Source of the DNA: Meconema thalassinum
Lineage: Eukaryota > Arthropoda > Insecta > Orthoptera > Tettigoniidae
Direction: 5' to 3'
DNA: 64,000 nt
Assembly: GCA_946902985.2 (NCBI GenBank)
Contig: OX336389.2
Location: 982,636,482-982,700,481, forward strand
Positions 53,166 to 63,764 of this stretch are shown in pieces; position 1 is the first letter of the stretch, and every line of letters begins with the position of its first letter. The notes under the pieces were generated by a model. That model was not told the DNA's origin, searched no databases, and was given only the letters and a program-made list of their open reading frames with translations. The translations under genes and the position numbers were made by a program.

Positions 53166-53483
53166 ACCTTGGAGGCTGGTTTTAGACAGCTCCTTAACCC
53201 GGTCCATGAGGCAATTATAATTGGCCACATGGATAATTCTTGCCAGGCGCGTCAACGTCGCGGGGGTGGGCAACGGTACTGTAATATACCATGGAACTAC
53301 AGTACCGGCTAAGTTCTGGTGAGGACCCAGTCCTATGGGGTATAACATAGGCCCCGTGCACAGGGTTACGTGCGAAGACCTCAACGGAATCTGCAGCGGA
53401 GAAGATCGACTTCGGAACGGTGGAGATTGCAGAAGAGGCAACCCAGTACTCAGGGAATAGTATGAGTACAGCATCAATCGGCA

Positions 53484-53551
53484 GCGTCTGTTTCACAGGT
53501 TAGGGGCGGCTGCAAGGGCGTCTGTTTCCCATGTTAGGGGCGGCCTGTATA
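53484..53551 (+). repeat. 34-bp tandem repeat in RTE-A leader
   Basis: Two units begin GCGTCTGTTTC and include TTAGGGGCGGC, at 53484 and 53518. The same pair is in the minus copy near 30090-30160. Confidence 0.8.
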
Positions 53552-53616
53552 ATAGCTGGCAGTAGCTTCATAAAATGCCTTTGGGAGTGGCGACCCCATC
53601 GTAATAATAGCCTAAA

Positions 53617-55929
53617 ATGGAAATGGCACTTCAAATGATTCGGAGAAGGTTAGGGCGTACCCTGCAGGCGACGCGCAGTTCTTTTGGTACTGGGGGAACT
53701 GTGAGAAATGGGCGACCAGTAACCGAAATGAAAGTGGGAATCATGAATGTCATGACCCTGACAGGCAAGGTGGAGGAGGTGGTAGACTTCATGGAGAGGG
53801 AGAATGTTGGATTGATGGGGCTGAGTGAAGTGAAATGGAAAGGTAAAGGAAGGAAGAAATTGAGGAAAGGATATACATTATACTGGAGTGGTGGCCAAGA
53901 GGCAAAAAATGGCGAGGGACTGATAACCTCGAAACAACTGGAGGAGTATGTTGAAGTGGTAGAGTGTGTGAGTGACAGAATAATGAAAATTAGAATGAAG
54001 ATGAAGAATGACATGATGGACTTCATACAAGTGTATGCACCACAGACTGGAAACAGAGAAGAAGATATTGAAGTATTCCTGGGGGATGTAGAAAGAGTAA
54101 TTTCAGATGTAGAAGTGGTGATCATGGGAGATATGAATGCACAAGTCGGAAACGAGAGACAAGGAAAGGAAGAAGTCATTGGACCATATGGTTATGGGAA
54201 AAAGAACCGGGAAGGAGAGGAACTTGTTAACTTTTGTGAAAGGAATGGACTGATAGTGGGTAATTCATGGTTTCGGAAGAAAAACAGCAGGAAAATTACG
54301 AAATATGGTTGGGGCGATAGAAGAACAAAATCAGTAATTGACTACTTTCTGGTGGAAAGGACAAATCGCAGAAAGCTGATAGATGTGACAGCTTTACCAG
54401 GAGAAGCATTTGATGGGGACCATAGAGCTGTGGTGGCAAAATTTAGATGGGAAAAATTGGAAAACCTAAAGGAGATCAGAGAAAGTAAAATAAAAGTATG
54501 GAAATTGAAAGACAAAACTGTACAGGAAGATTTTCAGGAGAGATTGAAGCAACAAATCCCAGTTACTGAAGTGGAAAACATAGAAGAGGAATGGTCCCAC
54601 TTTAAAAAGGCATTTGTTGGTGCAGCAGAGAGTGCTTGTGGTAGGACGTCAACAAGAGTGAAAGAGAAGGAGACACCCTGGTGGAATGAGGAAGTGAGGA
54701 AAGCAGTGAAAGAAAAGAAGGCTGCATGGAAAGAATGGAACCGAGATCAAACAGAAGAAAGCAAAAGGAAGTATCACGACAGCAAACGGAGGTGTAAGAA
54801 AGTGGTAGGAGAAGAAAAAAAGAAAAGTTGGGAAGAATTTACACGAAGAATGGAAACAGATGTAAGTGGCAGTAAAAGGATGCTGTATGGGCTTCTAAGA
54901 AGTAAGAGGAAAGAAAGAGTTACTGCAAAGCTAGTGAAAAAGGAAGATGGAGAGTTGTTAACACACCCAGAAGAGATAAAGGGACGATGGAAGGAGTATT
55001 TCGATAAGCTATTGAATGTGAGCAATTGTACTGGTGAGATGGAAGTGACACAACCTGATGACTCTATAACAGAAGATGATATAACAATGCTGGAGGTGGA
55101 ATTAGCAGTACAGAAAATGAAGATGGGAAAAGCAACAGGGGTGGATGAAATCAGTGTAGAAATGATAAAGGCTGCTGGACCTGTTGGTATGCAATGGTTG
55201 TATCGACTGCTAAAGTGTGTGTGGAAACGGAAATGTGTACCAGAAGACTGGGAGAAAGGGCTAATAATACCAGTGTTTAAGAAGGGGGACAAGAAGGTGT
55301 GTGATAACTATAGAGGGATCACCCTCTTATCACAGATAGTAAAAATACTGGAAAGGATATTAGAAAGAAGAATGAGAAGAAAGGTGGAAGGAGAGTTGCA
55401 AGAGGAACAGTATGGCTTCAGGAGTGGAAGATCCACAGTGGACCCAATCTTTAGCTTGAGGCAGGTGATGGAAAAGAACTGGGAATATGGAGAGGATTTG
55501 ATCATGACTTTCATAGATCTAGAAAAGGCATATGATAGTGTCCCCAGAGAGAAGGTATGGGAAACCATGGTTAAGAAGAGACTGGGAAGAGAAATGTTGG
55601 AAATGGTGCAAGCAATGTACAACAACTGTGTTAGCAGGGTACTGACCCCAGTTGGAAAGACAGATTGGTTTAGGAACAAGACTGGACTAAGACAGGGGAG
55701 TGTGCTGTCACCTCTCTTGTTCATAATGGTGATGGATGAAATTTTAAAGGAAACAAAGGAAGCATATGGACATAAAGAAATGAAGTTACTGTTATTTGCA
55801 GATGATATTGTGGTCTGGGGAAGGAACACCGAAGAAGTGCAAAAACAACTAGATGCACTGAACGAAAATATTCAGAAGTACGGCCTGAAAATCAGTATAG
55901 AAAAAAGCAAGAACATGGTGATGACATGA
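53617..55929 (+). CDS. RTE-A endonuclease/RT, truncated by stop
   Basis: 770 codons cover the whole endonuclease and RT up to the FADDIVVWG active site (codon 728) and SIEKSKNMVMT, then TGA at 55927-55929. The intact copy has Arg at this place, so one substitution could explain it. The domain order is as in 27049-30027. Shifts relative to the intact copy are otherwise single substitutions. Confidence 0.92.
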   Translation: MEMALQMIRRRLGRTLQATRSSFGTGGTVRNGRPVTEMKVGIMNVMTLTGKVEEVVDFMERENVGLMGLSEVKWKGKGRKKLRKGYTLYWSGGQEAKNGEGLITSKQLEEYVEVVECVSDRIMKIRMKMKNDMMDFIQVYAPQTGNREEDIEVFLGDVERVISDVEVVIMGDMNAQVGNERQGKEEVIGPYGYGKKNREGEELVNFCERNGLIVGNSWFRKKNSRKITKYGWGDRRTKSVIDYFLVERTNRRKLIDVTALPGEAFDGDHRAVVAKFRWEKLENLKEIRESKIKVWKLKDKTVQEDFQERLKQQIPVTEVENIEEEWSHFKKAFVGAAESACGRTSTRVKEKETPWWNEEVRKAVKEKKAAWKEWNRDQTEESKRKYHDSKRRCKKVVGEEKKKSWEEFTRRMETDVSGSKRMLYGLLRSKRKERVTAKLVKKEDGELLTHPEEIKGRWKEYFDKLLNVSNCTGEMEVTQPDDSITEDDITMLEVELAVQKMKMGKATGVDEISVEMIKAAGPVGMQWLYRLLKCVWKRKCVPEDWEKGLIIPVFKKGDKKVCDNYRGITLLSQIVKILERILERRMRRKVEGELQEEQYGFRSGRSTVDPIFSLRQVMEKNWEYGEDLIMTFIDLEKAYDSVPREKVWETMVKKRLGREMLEMVQAMYNNCVSRVLTPVGKTDWFRNKTGLRQGSVLSPLLFIMVMDEILKETKEAYGHKEMKLLLFADDIVVWGRNTEEVQKQLDALNENIQKYGLKISIEKSKNMVMT

Positions 55930-56585
55930 GGGGAAAGACAAGGAAAGGGCACTGTGAAAATTGGAAGCCAGAGTTTGGAAATTGTGGACACGTTCAAATA
56001 CCTAGGAAGTGAATTGATGCAAACTGGTAGGTTGGACATGGAGATTGGCAGGAGGGTTCAGCAGAGCAATGCATTCTATCAAAGTGTAAGAAAACTTGTT
56101 TGGGATAAGGAAGTACCAAGGAAAAGCAAGGAGGTAATGTATAAAGTGTACTATGTTCCCATATTAACTTATGCAGCTGAGACTTGGACCCTGACAAGCA
56201 GGCAAGAGAGTAGAATCCAAGCCAGTGAAATGAAATTCCTAAGAAGTATGATAGGAAAGACAGAGTGAGGAATGAAGATGTTAGGAAGGAAGATGGGATG
56301 GCAAAACTAAATGAGAGAATTGAGAAGAATAAACTAAGGTGGTTTGGACATGTAAAGAGGATGGAGGAAAATAGAATACCAAGACAGATGCTGGAGGCGA
56401 AGTGCAAGGGTAAGAGAGCAAGAGGAAGACCTAGAACAAGGTGGATTGATTCAGTGAAGAACAGCGTAAGAAAAAGAAATCTGGACTGGGACAAGATCAT
56501 GGAAGAAGAATGGTGGAAGGACAGAGGAAAGTGGAGAAGTGCCATAAATACCCCGACCCGGCAGGAGCTGGATAAGGGGAAATGA
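55930..56585 (+). pseudogene. RTE-A C-terminal part, frameshifted
   Basis: The frame resumes after the stop (KIGSQSLEIVDTFKYLGS...MIGKTE). It is then lost near 56262, where about 10 bases present in the intact copy (between AGACA and GAGTGAGG) are deleted. The rest, KLRWFGHVKRMEENRIPRQ to RTRWIDSVKN, is in another frame and ends at 56585. Confidence 0.88.
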
Positions 56586-56587
56586 TG

Positions 56588-56637
<50 letters not shown>
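56582..56637. repeat. (GAT)n microsatellite tail
   Basis: About 18 GAT/ATG units with two CAT interruptions; the 3' tail of the RTE. Confidence 0.9.
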
Positions 56638-56638
<1 letters not shown>

Positions 56639-57285
56639 TCTTAAAATTACACTGCTAGTTTCATGTGGTTAAAGTGGGAAGCTTCTGCACCTGGTAAGTT
56701 TCTTGATCTTGTTTTACGACTAGTTTTGACGCCGCCAAATTAGGCTCAATGTATCACAATTAAGTTTTGCTGTATACCGTAGTCATGTCCTAATTCATGA
56801 GCAATGGACTTGATTAGTGGCCCCCTCGGTTACTGTGAAATAGGAGGCGCCATTTCGGACAAATTGTGTGTAGACAGCTAGGACTACACAATTCATTGGT
56901 TGGTCCCTGAACCTGTTTCACAGATATTCTCTCTCAATTTAGCAAGCCTCGGACCTGTTTGGAAACAAACTAATTATTAATTAGGCTATCCATAGGAGTT
57001 ATGGAATAAACAATGTACAACTGACTGAATCAGCATGTAGAATGTGATTGGATGTACTAAGCAGAATAAGAAGAGGAAGACATATCTGCCAGGTGTGAAG
57101 CAAGATGAGGCAGTGTAGGGCTGTATGTCAGGAGACCCATTAAGCTTAACAAAGTTGCTGAAGGTATGTGGTTCGTTTAGGACTTTCTCGCGACTAGGGA
57201 CAGGATCGTTTCAGGATGTAGGCAAGTTTTATTAAGCGCTGAGTACTGTGGTAGTGAGGGTCTACAGCAAAAATAACATAGAGCT
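56638..57285. other. Spacer, nothing recognised
   Basis: No gene or repeat recognised between the RTE tail and the Penelope-like element. Confidence 0.5.
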
Positions 57286-57288
57286 ATT

Positions 57289-57790
57289 AGAAAGAAAATA
57301 AAGGGATTCTGCCTTTTCAATACTTATATTGAACCTACTCACAGGTACAGGTACAGCCTGTACATAAATATCAAAGATAAATTACCTTTATAAGAACATA
57401 CGTTACATGAAATAAAGATTTGTGAAATAAATAATGTGAAGTTCAACTGTTTCCGATTCTCCATAGAAGATCTTCTAATTGGATTTCCAGGCCTGGGTGC
57501 ATTAAAAAGACGCTGAATCAGGCCTGTGTTGTGAGTCGCTATTTGGTTGCGTCATTGTTTTCCGAACTAGTCTGTATGCTGCCCTTGGAGAACATCATGG
57601 CAAAGAAACCATAGAATCCCTGCAGCAGTGCCATGCCCCTCCATATGTAGCGTATTTGGGCGTGAACAACAGCAGATCAAAACGTGTCTCGCAAATATCA
57701 CTCCTTTGATTGTCCAAAGACATACTAGGGGTGAAGGGGAGGGGAAATAGAGGACGGGAATAAAAACTAAGGAAAAACATATTCGTAGAG
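57289..57790 (-). repeat. Penelope terminal repeat, inverted partial copy
   Basis: It is the reverse complement of 62005-62505. At about 57348-57366 a short unrelated stretch (GTACAGGTACAGCCTGTAC) replaces the segment that carries the hammerhead-like core in the right copy. Confidence 0.85.
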
Positions 57791-57844
57791 AATCTGTAAC
57801 ACGAATTAATCTTAAACAAAAATGTTGGTTTATTTTTTGGGGGA

Positions 57845-58668
57845 AGATATGTTGATGACGTTTTCATAATCCTTGACAACTCTAAAACTAAAATCGAACA
57901 ATTTTTGCTACATTTGAACCAATTAAATAGCAACATTAAATTCACGTCAGAGAATGAAATTAACAGTTCCATAAATTACCTAGATCTGCTAATCAAACGT
58001 GAAAATAATCTCCTGAGCTATCAAATATTCAGAAAACCAACTCAAACCAGCACTGTTATTAGACAAGATTCTAACCACCCCGCATCCCATAACCTTCACA
58101 TGTTTTATTAACAGAGCTTTGAACACCCCACTGTCTGACGTAGAATATCTTCAAGAAGTTTCAATAATTCACCAAATTGCCGAAGCTAATGGTTTCAATA
58201 GAAAATATGTTAACAGTATTATTAACAAAATCAAGAAAAAACCCGCTTCCAGATTAGCAAAAGAGGATAAAGAACCTTTCACTTATGCAATGTTCACCTT
58301 TGTGAATCAATCCACCTACAATGTTACTAGTGTACTCAAAAAATATAAAGTAAAAGTAGCTTTCAGAACCAACAACACTAATCACAATAAATTTTTCAAC
58401 TCGCATATTCTCAATAAAACAAACAAATGTAATGATTGTGACGCTGATTACGTGGGACAAACAGGAAGAGGGTTCAACACCAGATTTTTGGAACATGTTA
58501 ATGCCACTAAACATAATAAATTTTCGGCGATAGGCAACCATATGGTAGAAACTGGGCACAAATTCACTACCATAGAGAACGATCTAGTCATTTTACATCA
58601 AGAAAACAAAGGCACACTCATGAATATTCTGGAACAAATAGAGATTGACAAAGCACAGAGATTTAACC
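57845..58668 (+). pseudogene. Penelope RT end and GIY-YIG endonuclease
   Basis: The RT part starts at the active site, RYVDDVFIILDN. It continues as NIKFTSENEINSSINYLDLLI and YQIFRKPTQTS, as in Penelope-type RT. A frameshift lies near 58105 (extra T). The second frame has LNTPLSDVEYLQEV, a Cys pair in KCNDCDADYVGQTGRGFNTRFLEH (GIY-YIG motif with Tyr, Gly and catalytic Arg) and IGNHMVETGHKFTTIEND. It is broken by the hAT insertion at 58669 and resumes at 61780 to a TAA at 61860-61862. The RT upstream of YVDD is missing. Confidence 0.88.
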
Positions 58669-59118
58669 ATACCTGCCAACCTTCGGAAGTCAAAAATAGG
58701 AAGATTTTTTAAAATTATAGATTTCATCATGCGCAGTATACCATGGCCTGGGCGAAAGGGGGTACACTAAAGAACTGCGTGTCTTTATTGGCAAAGTATT
58801 AATTCAGCATAAAATTCACAAAAATGTAAACAATCATCAATCATCGAGTAATATGTATAGCCAATATTTAAACGTCAGAGAACATAATTGTGTGTTTAAA
58901 GAAAATGCATACAATCATTCTGATGGATTACACCTCGCATTCGCTACCACATATTCACGTTTTGTCAGACTAAAGTTAATTACCATGGACAACTTACCTA
59001 ATTATGATTAGGTGATGTATATACATGTGGATGGTAATCTTGAGACTGCTTAGTGATTTAATGCAAATCTTGCAGCCGACTTTGCTCTCTTCAAAAATGC
59101 CCCATCATACTGCTGCTC

Positions 59119-61238
59119 TTAGCAATTTCCACTTAGGCTTGATTTAACCACTAACAGTTTGTTGACGTCTTCGTCATTCAGAGATGATAAGAATTGTGTC
59201 CTTGTCTTCTTCACCTGGCTAAACAATCTCTCACATTCAACGTTGCTGTGTGGGGTTGTTAATATTGACAGCAGTCTGTCATATTTCAGACATCCATCTC
59301 CACCTCGTATATCCCCTATTGCAGGCCAAGAACAATCTGCTCTTTTTCCTTCCACAATAGAAGATGGCAAATCCTCCATTTGGAGAGCACAAAACAGGCA
59401 TTGTAATGCATCCATTGCTTGGTGCTCATCTTCACCGTTTTTTTTGTTTTGTTTTTTTTTTTTGTTTTTTTTTTTCAACATAATTGGAAACTTAGAGATA
59501 TAATACTTCACGGCACTAAAGGAAGCAGTAGACAAAGACCTTATCTCTACCACTTGAGCATTAACAGAAAATTCACTGTCCAAATTAAATTTATGAATAA
59601 TATAATCAGAGGCTGCAGTGAAGTAGTTCCTGACATGCAAATAAAAGACCTTCCTCTCCTTAGGAGTCAGATTTTCTACACAACTAGATGTTGTTGAACC
59701 AATTACCAAATCATCATCAGCTTTCTGATTCTCTCTTGTGTGATAGACCACTTCTAAAATTGTGCAATAATTCTTTATGGCCACTGGCTTAACAAACCTA
59801 CAGAGAATTTCTGTCAGCAAATCAATCAGTATGGATCTTAGGACATGGATGTGAGGTGCTTGCGATTGAAGAACTTCGTTATACTTTTCAAATATAGGGA
59901 TGGTACATGCCAGAAACAAGCAAAATGCCTCATTTAACTTAGATGACAGAAAAATAAATAGTCTCTCCTGTCCTGAAATACCAACAGTTTGACTTGGTTC
60001 CGTCACTTTTTTCCTTACAGACGGAGAAGAAGAACTGCTCTCCAACTTCCTTTTGCCAATGATAACACGTGCTTGATCTTGTACTCTGCTGTTCACACTA
60101 ACACCAAATTCCACTTCTGCAGGCTTATCTTCATGTGCCTTTACTTTGGGAATTTGGAAATACTTGACAGATGTGTTTGTGCCAGCGGACTGGTTCACCT
60201 CATCCTTAAAAAAAACTCAGCAGTGGCTTCCACTATGAAATCAGTCTATCTAAGCATTTACCCAAGGACAACCACCGCGTGCGCACATGCTTCAGTATTT
60301 TCCTAACATCAATTTGGTAAAGAGCTTGATATAACTTCAGATGATCTTTCCTCTTGCAGCTTTTGTTTAAATAATAATAAATATCAATCATTATCTCATC
60401 AATTTTCACAGGAAGGGAATCAGCACCTTTCTCAGCAGCCAGATGAATTAAATGGCATGGGCATCCTACAACAATGATGTTTTTACACTGCTCTTTTAAT
60501 TTCGCAGCAACACCATTTTTCCTCCCTATCAAAACGGGCATTGTCTGCACTAAAAGCTATACAGTTTGCCATTGGAATAGCATGTCTTTCCAGAAGACGC
60601 AGAAGCAAATTACCAATGTTAGCACCAGTCGAGTCACCTTCCAAATTTTCCATGGATAGCAAACGATTTTCAATCATCTTCGATTCTTTGTTGAAAAATG
60701 ACACGACGATAGGATACAGCTTACTATCTCTATCATTGCTACCATCAGTGGAGATCGCAGAAGGCCCATATTTTAAAATATTAATAATTTTTGAATCGGC
60801 GTCACGTGCCATTTCATGAACAATGGCGGATGTTTTTGTCCTCCCACAGGCATATTTCTTCGCAATTTCCGAATCCGGGAACATTTTTCTAAACAGTCGT
60901 CCCACGTGATCGGAACATGACAAAGAGAGGTTATGTTCTACGACGAACACCGTGAACAAACATTCTGCTCGAATGGCAGCATTGTCTTCATTCCCGTGAA
61001 CAAAAAAAGTACCTAATTTTTTGTTCTTCTGTAAACAACTAGCAGTGTCCTTGTGTTTTAGAGTGTTGCTGTGAGTTACAATGTCAGTTTTTCCACCATG
61101 AGAAATATTTATATCGCAACGTCACATGGAACAAAGAGCAAAATGGTTTCCTCTACTAGATTGTACAATGAATGGAAATTCAGTTTTATAGCTTTCTTTG
61201 AACACTTGGAGATAACGTTTCCGAGGTTTTGTCGCCAT
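59119..61238 (-). pseudogene. hAT transposase, broken
   Basis: From the ATG at 61236-61238 the minus strand gives MATKPRKRYLQVF and a BED-type zinc finger (C..C and H..H around 61090-61160) with a stop inside. Next comes FFVHGNEDNAAIRAECLFTVFVVEHN (open from about 60959) with SAISTDGSNDRDSKLYPIVV, the first catalytic Asp region. After a frameshift near 60540, VVGCPCHLIHLAAEKG and VRTRWLSLGKCLDRLIS follow. The last frame (59119-60198) ends with TTPHSNVECERLFSQVKKTRT, the hAT C-terminal dimerisation motif. At least two frameshifts and one stop mean no active protein. Confidence 0.85.
59445..59478. repeat. T-rich tract within hAT gene
   Basis: A nearly pure T tract; on the minus strand it encodes a Lys/Asn run (KKKNKKKKQNKK). 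It may mark expansion after inactivation. Confidence 0.8.
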
Positions 61239-62004
61239 AACGTGACGAGAGGAACACACGACACGAAACAATCATCCACACAACTCGTTGAAATAATTAT
61301 CTACCGACGCACTAAACGTGACGCTAGCAGAGTATAAACACGTGGCGTCAAACGGATCAAGTCACAATCGCCGCGCGTAGTATACAAGGTATAATCCAAA
61401 CTGCACAGTCATGTGGCCATCCTCGACTAATCAGCGCATGCTTGACACCTGTTCGTCCGTAAAATACCACCAATCAGTGCGTTGTAGGCCGATCAGCTGA
61501 CTCACCATTCCGAGATCGCAGCTATGGAGCTCACTGCCAAGCGAGAAACTTACACAAACTTACACAAAAAACCAAGGTTACGCAAATCACAAAAGCAATG
61601 ACGACTTACGAGAGAATCTCCTTGAGAATGGAAATTATTTGCAGTTCCTTTTTCTTTTACAATATATCACTGGGGTCCAAAATTCGGAAGAAATAATAGT
61701 TATTAAGAAGATCGGAAGAAGAGGTGAAAATTCGGAAAGTTTCCGAATAAATCGGAAGGGTTCGCAGGTATGTTTAACCCTTCCCACAATCTTAATGAAA
61801 TAATTTTTGAAACCAGTATTTTATACAGAACACTAATAGACGCATTATATAGTAATAGATAAATTGATCAGTTGCATTCCACCATTCATACCATTTATTT
61901 TCCAAATTCAATAATGATTATATCGCTCATTTTTCGCATTCATCCACCCCAAAACAACAGCCAACAACGACACATCATAAACATCCACATTTATTTTTCC
62001 TTAG

Positions 62005-62505
62005 TTTTTATTCCCGTCCTCTATTTCCCTTCCCCTTCTCCCCTAGTATGTCTTTGGACAATCAAAGGAGTGATATTTGCGAGACACGTTTTGATCTGCT
62101 GTTGTTCACGCCCAAACGCACTGCATACGGCGGGGCATGGCACTGCTGCAGGGATTCTATGGTTTCTTTGCCATGATGTTCTCCAAGGGCAGCATAGAGA
62201 CTAGTTCGGAAAACGATGACGCAACCAAATAGCGACTCACAACACCGGCCTGATTCAGCGGCTATTTAATGCACCCAGGCCTGGAAATCCAATTAGAAGA
62301 TCTTCTATGGAGAATCGGAAACAGTTGAACTTCACATTATTTATTTCACAAATCTTTATTTCATGTAACGTATGTTCTTATAAAGGTAATTTATCTTTGA
62401 TATTTTACAGGCTGAGGAAGAAGGAGTTAACCTTCGAAACATGTACGTGTGAGTAGGTTCAATATAAGTATTGAAAAGGCAGAATCCCTTTATTTTCTTT
62501 CTAAT
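62005..62505 (+). repeat. Penelope terminal repeat, direct copy with ribozyme-like core
   Basis: This is the counterpart of 57289-57790. It contains CTGAGGA (62413-62419), a GAAGG/CCTTC stem and GAAAC at 62434-62438. These resemble a hammerhead core, with ACGTATGTTC upstream as a possible stem III strand and cleavage site. Confidence 0.75.
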
Positions 62506-62579
62506 ATATAGTTAGTCAATACGGACCTCAATTACTGACATTATGAACATAGAGCTATCCATCGAATGCTAGAATAGAA

Positions 62580-62790
62580 AATTAATGGGTTAATGGGGTG
62601 AGGTCATGGAAGTGAATAGGTATGAGAAATGCTTCCTGAATGTTTATGCTAATGTGGGGTTACTTGTAAACACATCCTCCAACCACAAGGGTGTTCACCG
62701 ATACACTTGGGAAAGTAGAAGAACAAAATCAGTCATAGACTGTATCACTAACTGCCATTTATGGAAATCTGTCAGAAATTAAAGGGTATT
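62580..62790 (+). pseudogene. LINE endonuclease scrap
   Basis: A short piece reads HRYTWESRRTKSVIDC after NVGLLVNTSSNHKG-like sequence. It matches the part of RTE endonucleases around GNSWFRKK...RRTKSVIDY. It is a very short, decayed fragment. Confidence 0.6.
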
Positions 62791-62854
62791 CAAGGGCTTC
62801 TCTTGATGAAAGAGGTAGTTTTATGCGACCGTTAATCTCATGTTCTTGAGTCAT

Positions 62855-62995
62855 GAGACCTCTTTTTTTGTGTGGATGAGCCGCCAGATTTGGCATTCCA
62901 TATCAAAATTCTCCCATGCATTGACCGGGAATAGAACCTGGTCCATTTTGGTGGAAAGCGAGTAGGTTGACCACTGTGCCATCATGCCCCTTCTT
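62855..62995 (-). mobile_element. tRNA-derived SINE (family 3), partial
   Basis: The minus strand begins GGCATGATGGCACAGTGGTC (A box) with GGTTCTATTCC (B box), then a short body ending near GGCGGCTCATCC. It is a different family from the other two. Confidence 0.7.
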
Positions 62996-63134
62996 TTGAT
63001 GAAACAGACCACAAACATGTGAATTGAGTATTGTTACAACTGAAGTATAGTAAGTTTATTCAGACGGATTAGGATTAGGATGAAAATGCTTCAGGACAAG
63101 AAAGTAAAACAGAAATACAGTAAATTAACTTGTT

Positions 63135-63400
63135 ACTCTGGTACATCTGTGGTGTCAGGGTACGGTCACAAAGGTCCTGGGTTCAATTCCCACCTCAGCC
63201 ATGCTAGAAGTGGTTTCCCTTGGTTTCCCTACTTCCACTTCAGGCAAATCCCACATCCTCCCCAATCGTCGCCTCAGTTACAAATACTCACACTACTATG
63301 GACACCACAGTAATGCAGGTTATCATACAAATTCCACACACACATACACACAGGCTGAAATGACCTCGATGTTCAAGCCCCTAAATGAACCAACAACAGG
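63135..63400 (+). mobile_element. tRNA-derived SINE family 2, partial
   Basis: It has GGTCCTGGGTTCAATTCCC (B box) and the family body with CTTCCACTTCAGGCAAATCC, CCCCAATCGTCGCC and the tail part GATGTTCAAGCCCCTAAATG. The tRNA-like 5' half is damaged. Confidence 0.75.
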
Positions 63401-63658
63401 ACATCAGGGTTATCTGCCCAGGGTACGGGTTTCAGTTATAGTTACTTTATTTCATTAATAATGCTCTTACCCTGAGTTGTAATCCAGGTTAGCTCTGATT
63501 TACTCATTCTCTGATCTCAGAAGAGATCTTCCTCATCTGTGCTACTGTAACCTTCCCATTTCAAAACATGTCAGTATGCAACACATGATAGTTGCCAGTG
63601 TGTTTTAACAATTTTCTTTTTTATTAATATAAACTTGTTTGTATTTCTCTGATTGCAG

Positions 63659-63764
63659 CTTCTACTTGTTCTCTCCCTTGGCATATGGGATGACTGGGCC
63701 ATCAGCATCGGATCCTCAAAGCAGTATGTTTGGTCTAAAATGGCTGGAAACATGGGAATTTTAA
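63659..63764 (+). CDS. POMT2: POMT2 terminal exon (exon C)
   Basis: With AG from exon B the first codon is Ser. It then reads [20 protein letters not shown] and continues [14 protein letters not shown] before the TAA at 63762-63764. This is the conserved C-terminus of POMT2: GP..DPQS followed by a WL.(S/T)W(D/E)F end. It favours POMT2 over POMT1. The acceptor is TGATTGCAG at 63650-63658. Joined with exons A and B the frame is uninterrupted, and the exons look under selection amid decayed repeats. Confidence 0.9.

Larger units (their letters stand above)
53167..56637 (+). mobile_element. RTE-A LINE copy 2, near full length, inactivated
   Basis: Its 5' end matches the full-length copy at 27038-30478 base for base with few changes. 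It ends with a long (GAT)n microsatellite at 56582-56637. The leader includes a 34-bp tandem repeat at 53484-53551. The ORF is broken twice near its 3' end. Confidence 0.93.
58669..61771 (-). mobile_element. hAT DNA transposon
   Basis: The ends are inverted: ATACCTGCCAACCTTC on the left, and CGAACCCTTCC-type complement ending GCAGGTAT on the right. The 8-bp flanks ATTTAACC (58661-58668) and GTTTAACC (61772-61779) match 7 of 8, as hAT makes 8-bp duplications. The Penelope endonuclease reading frame continues on the right side, which confirms the insertion point. It encodes a broken transposase on the minus strand. Confidence 0.87.
57289..62505 (+). mobile_element. Penelope-like element, split by hAT
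   Basis: The outer parts, 57289-57790 and about 62005-62505, are inverted copies of each other. Between them are the end of a Penelope-type RT and a GIY-YIG endonuclease on the plus strand. A hAT transposon sits inside the endonuclease. Inverted terminal repeats around a 5'-truncated body are a known outcome for Penelope-like elements. Confidence 0.87.

Noticed and set aside
56582..56637. CRISPR or satellite array from repeated GAT units
   Set aside because: It is a simple trinucleotide tail of an RTE, with no spacers.
14027..63764. POMT1 rather than POMT2
   Set aside because: The C-terminal block GPSASDPQ with the WLETWEF end fits POMT2 as I know it; a phylogeny would settle it.
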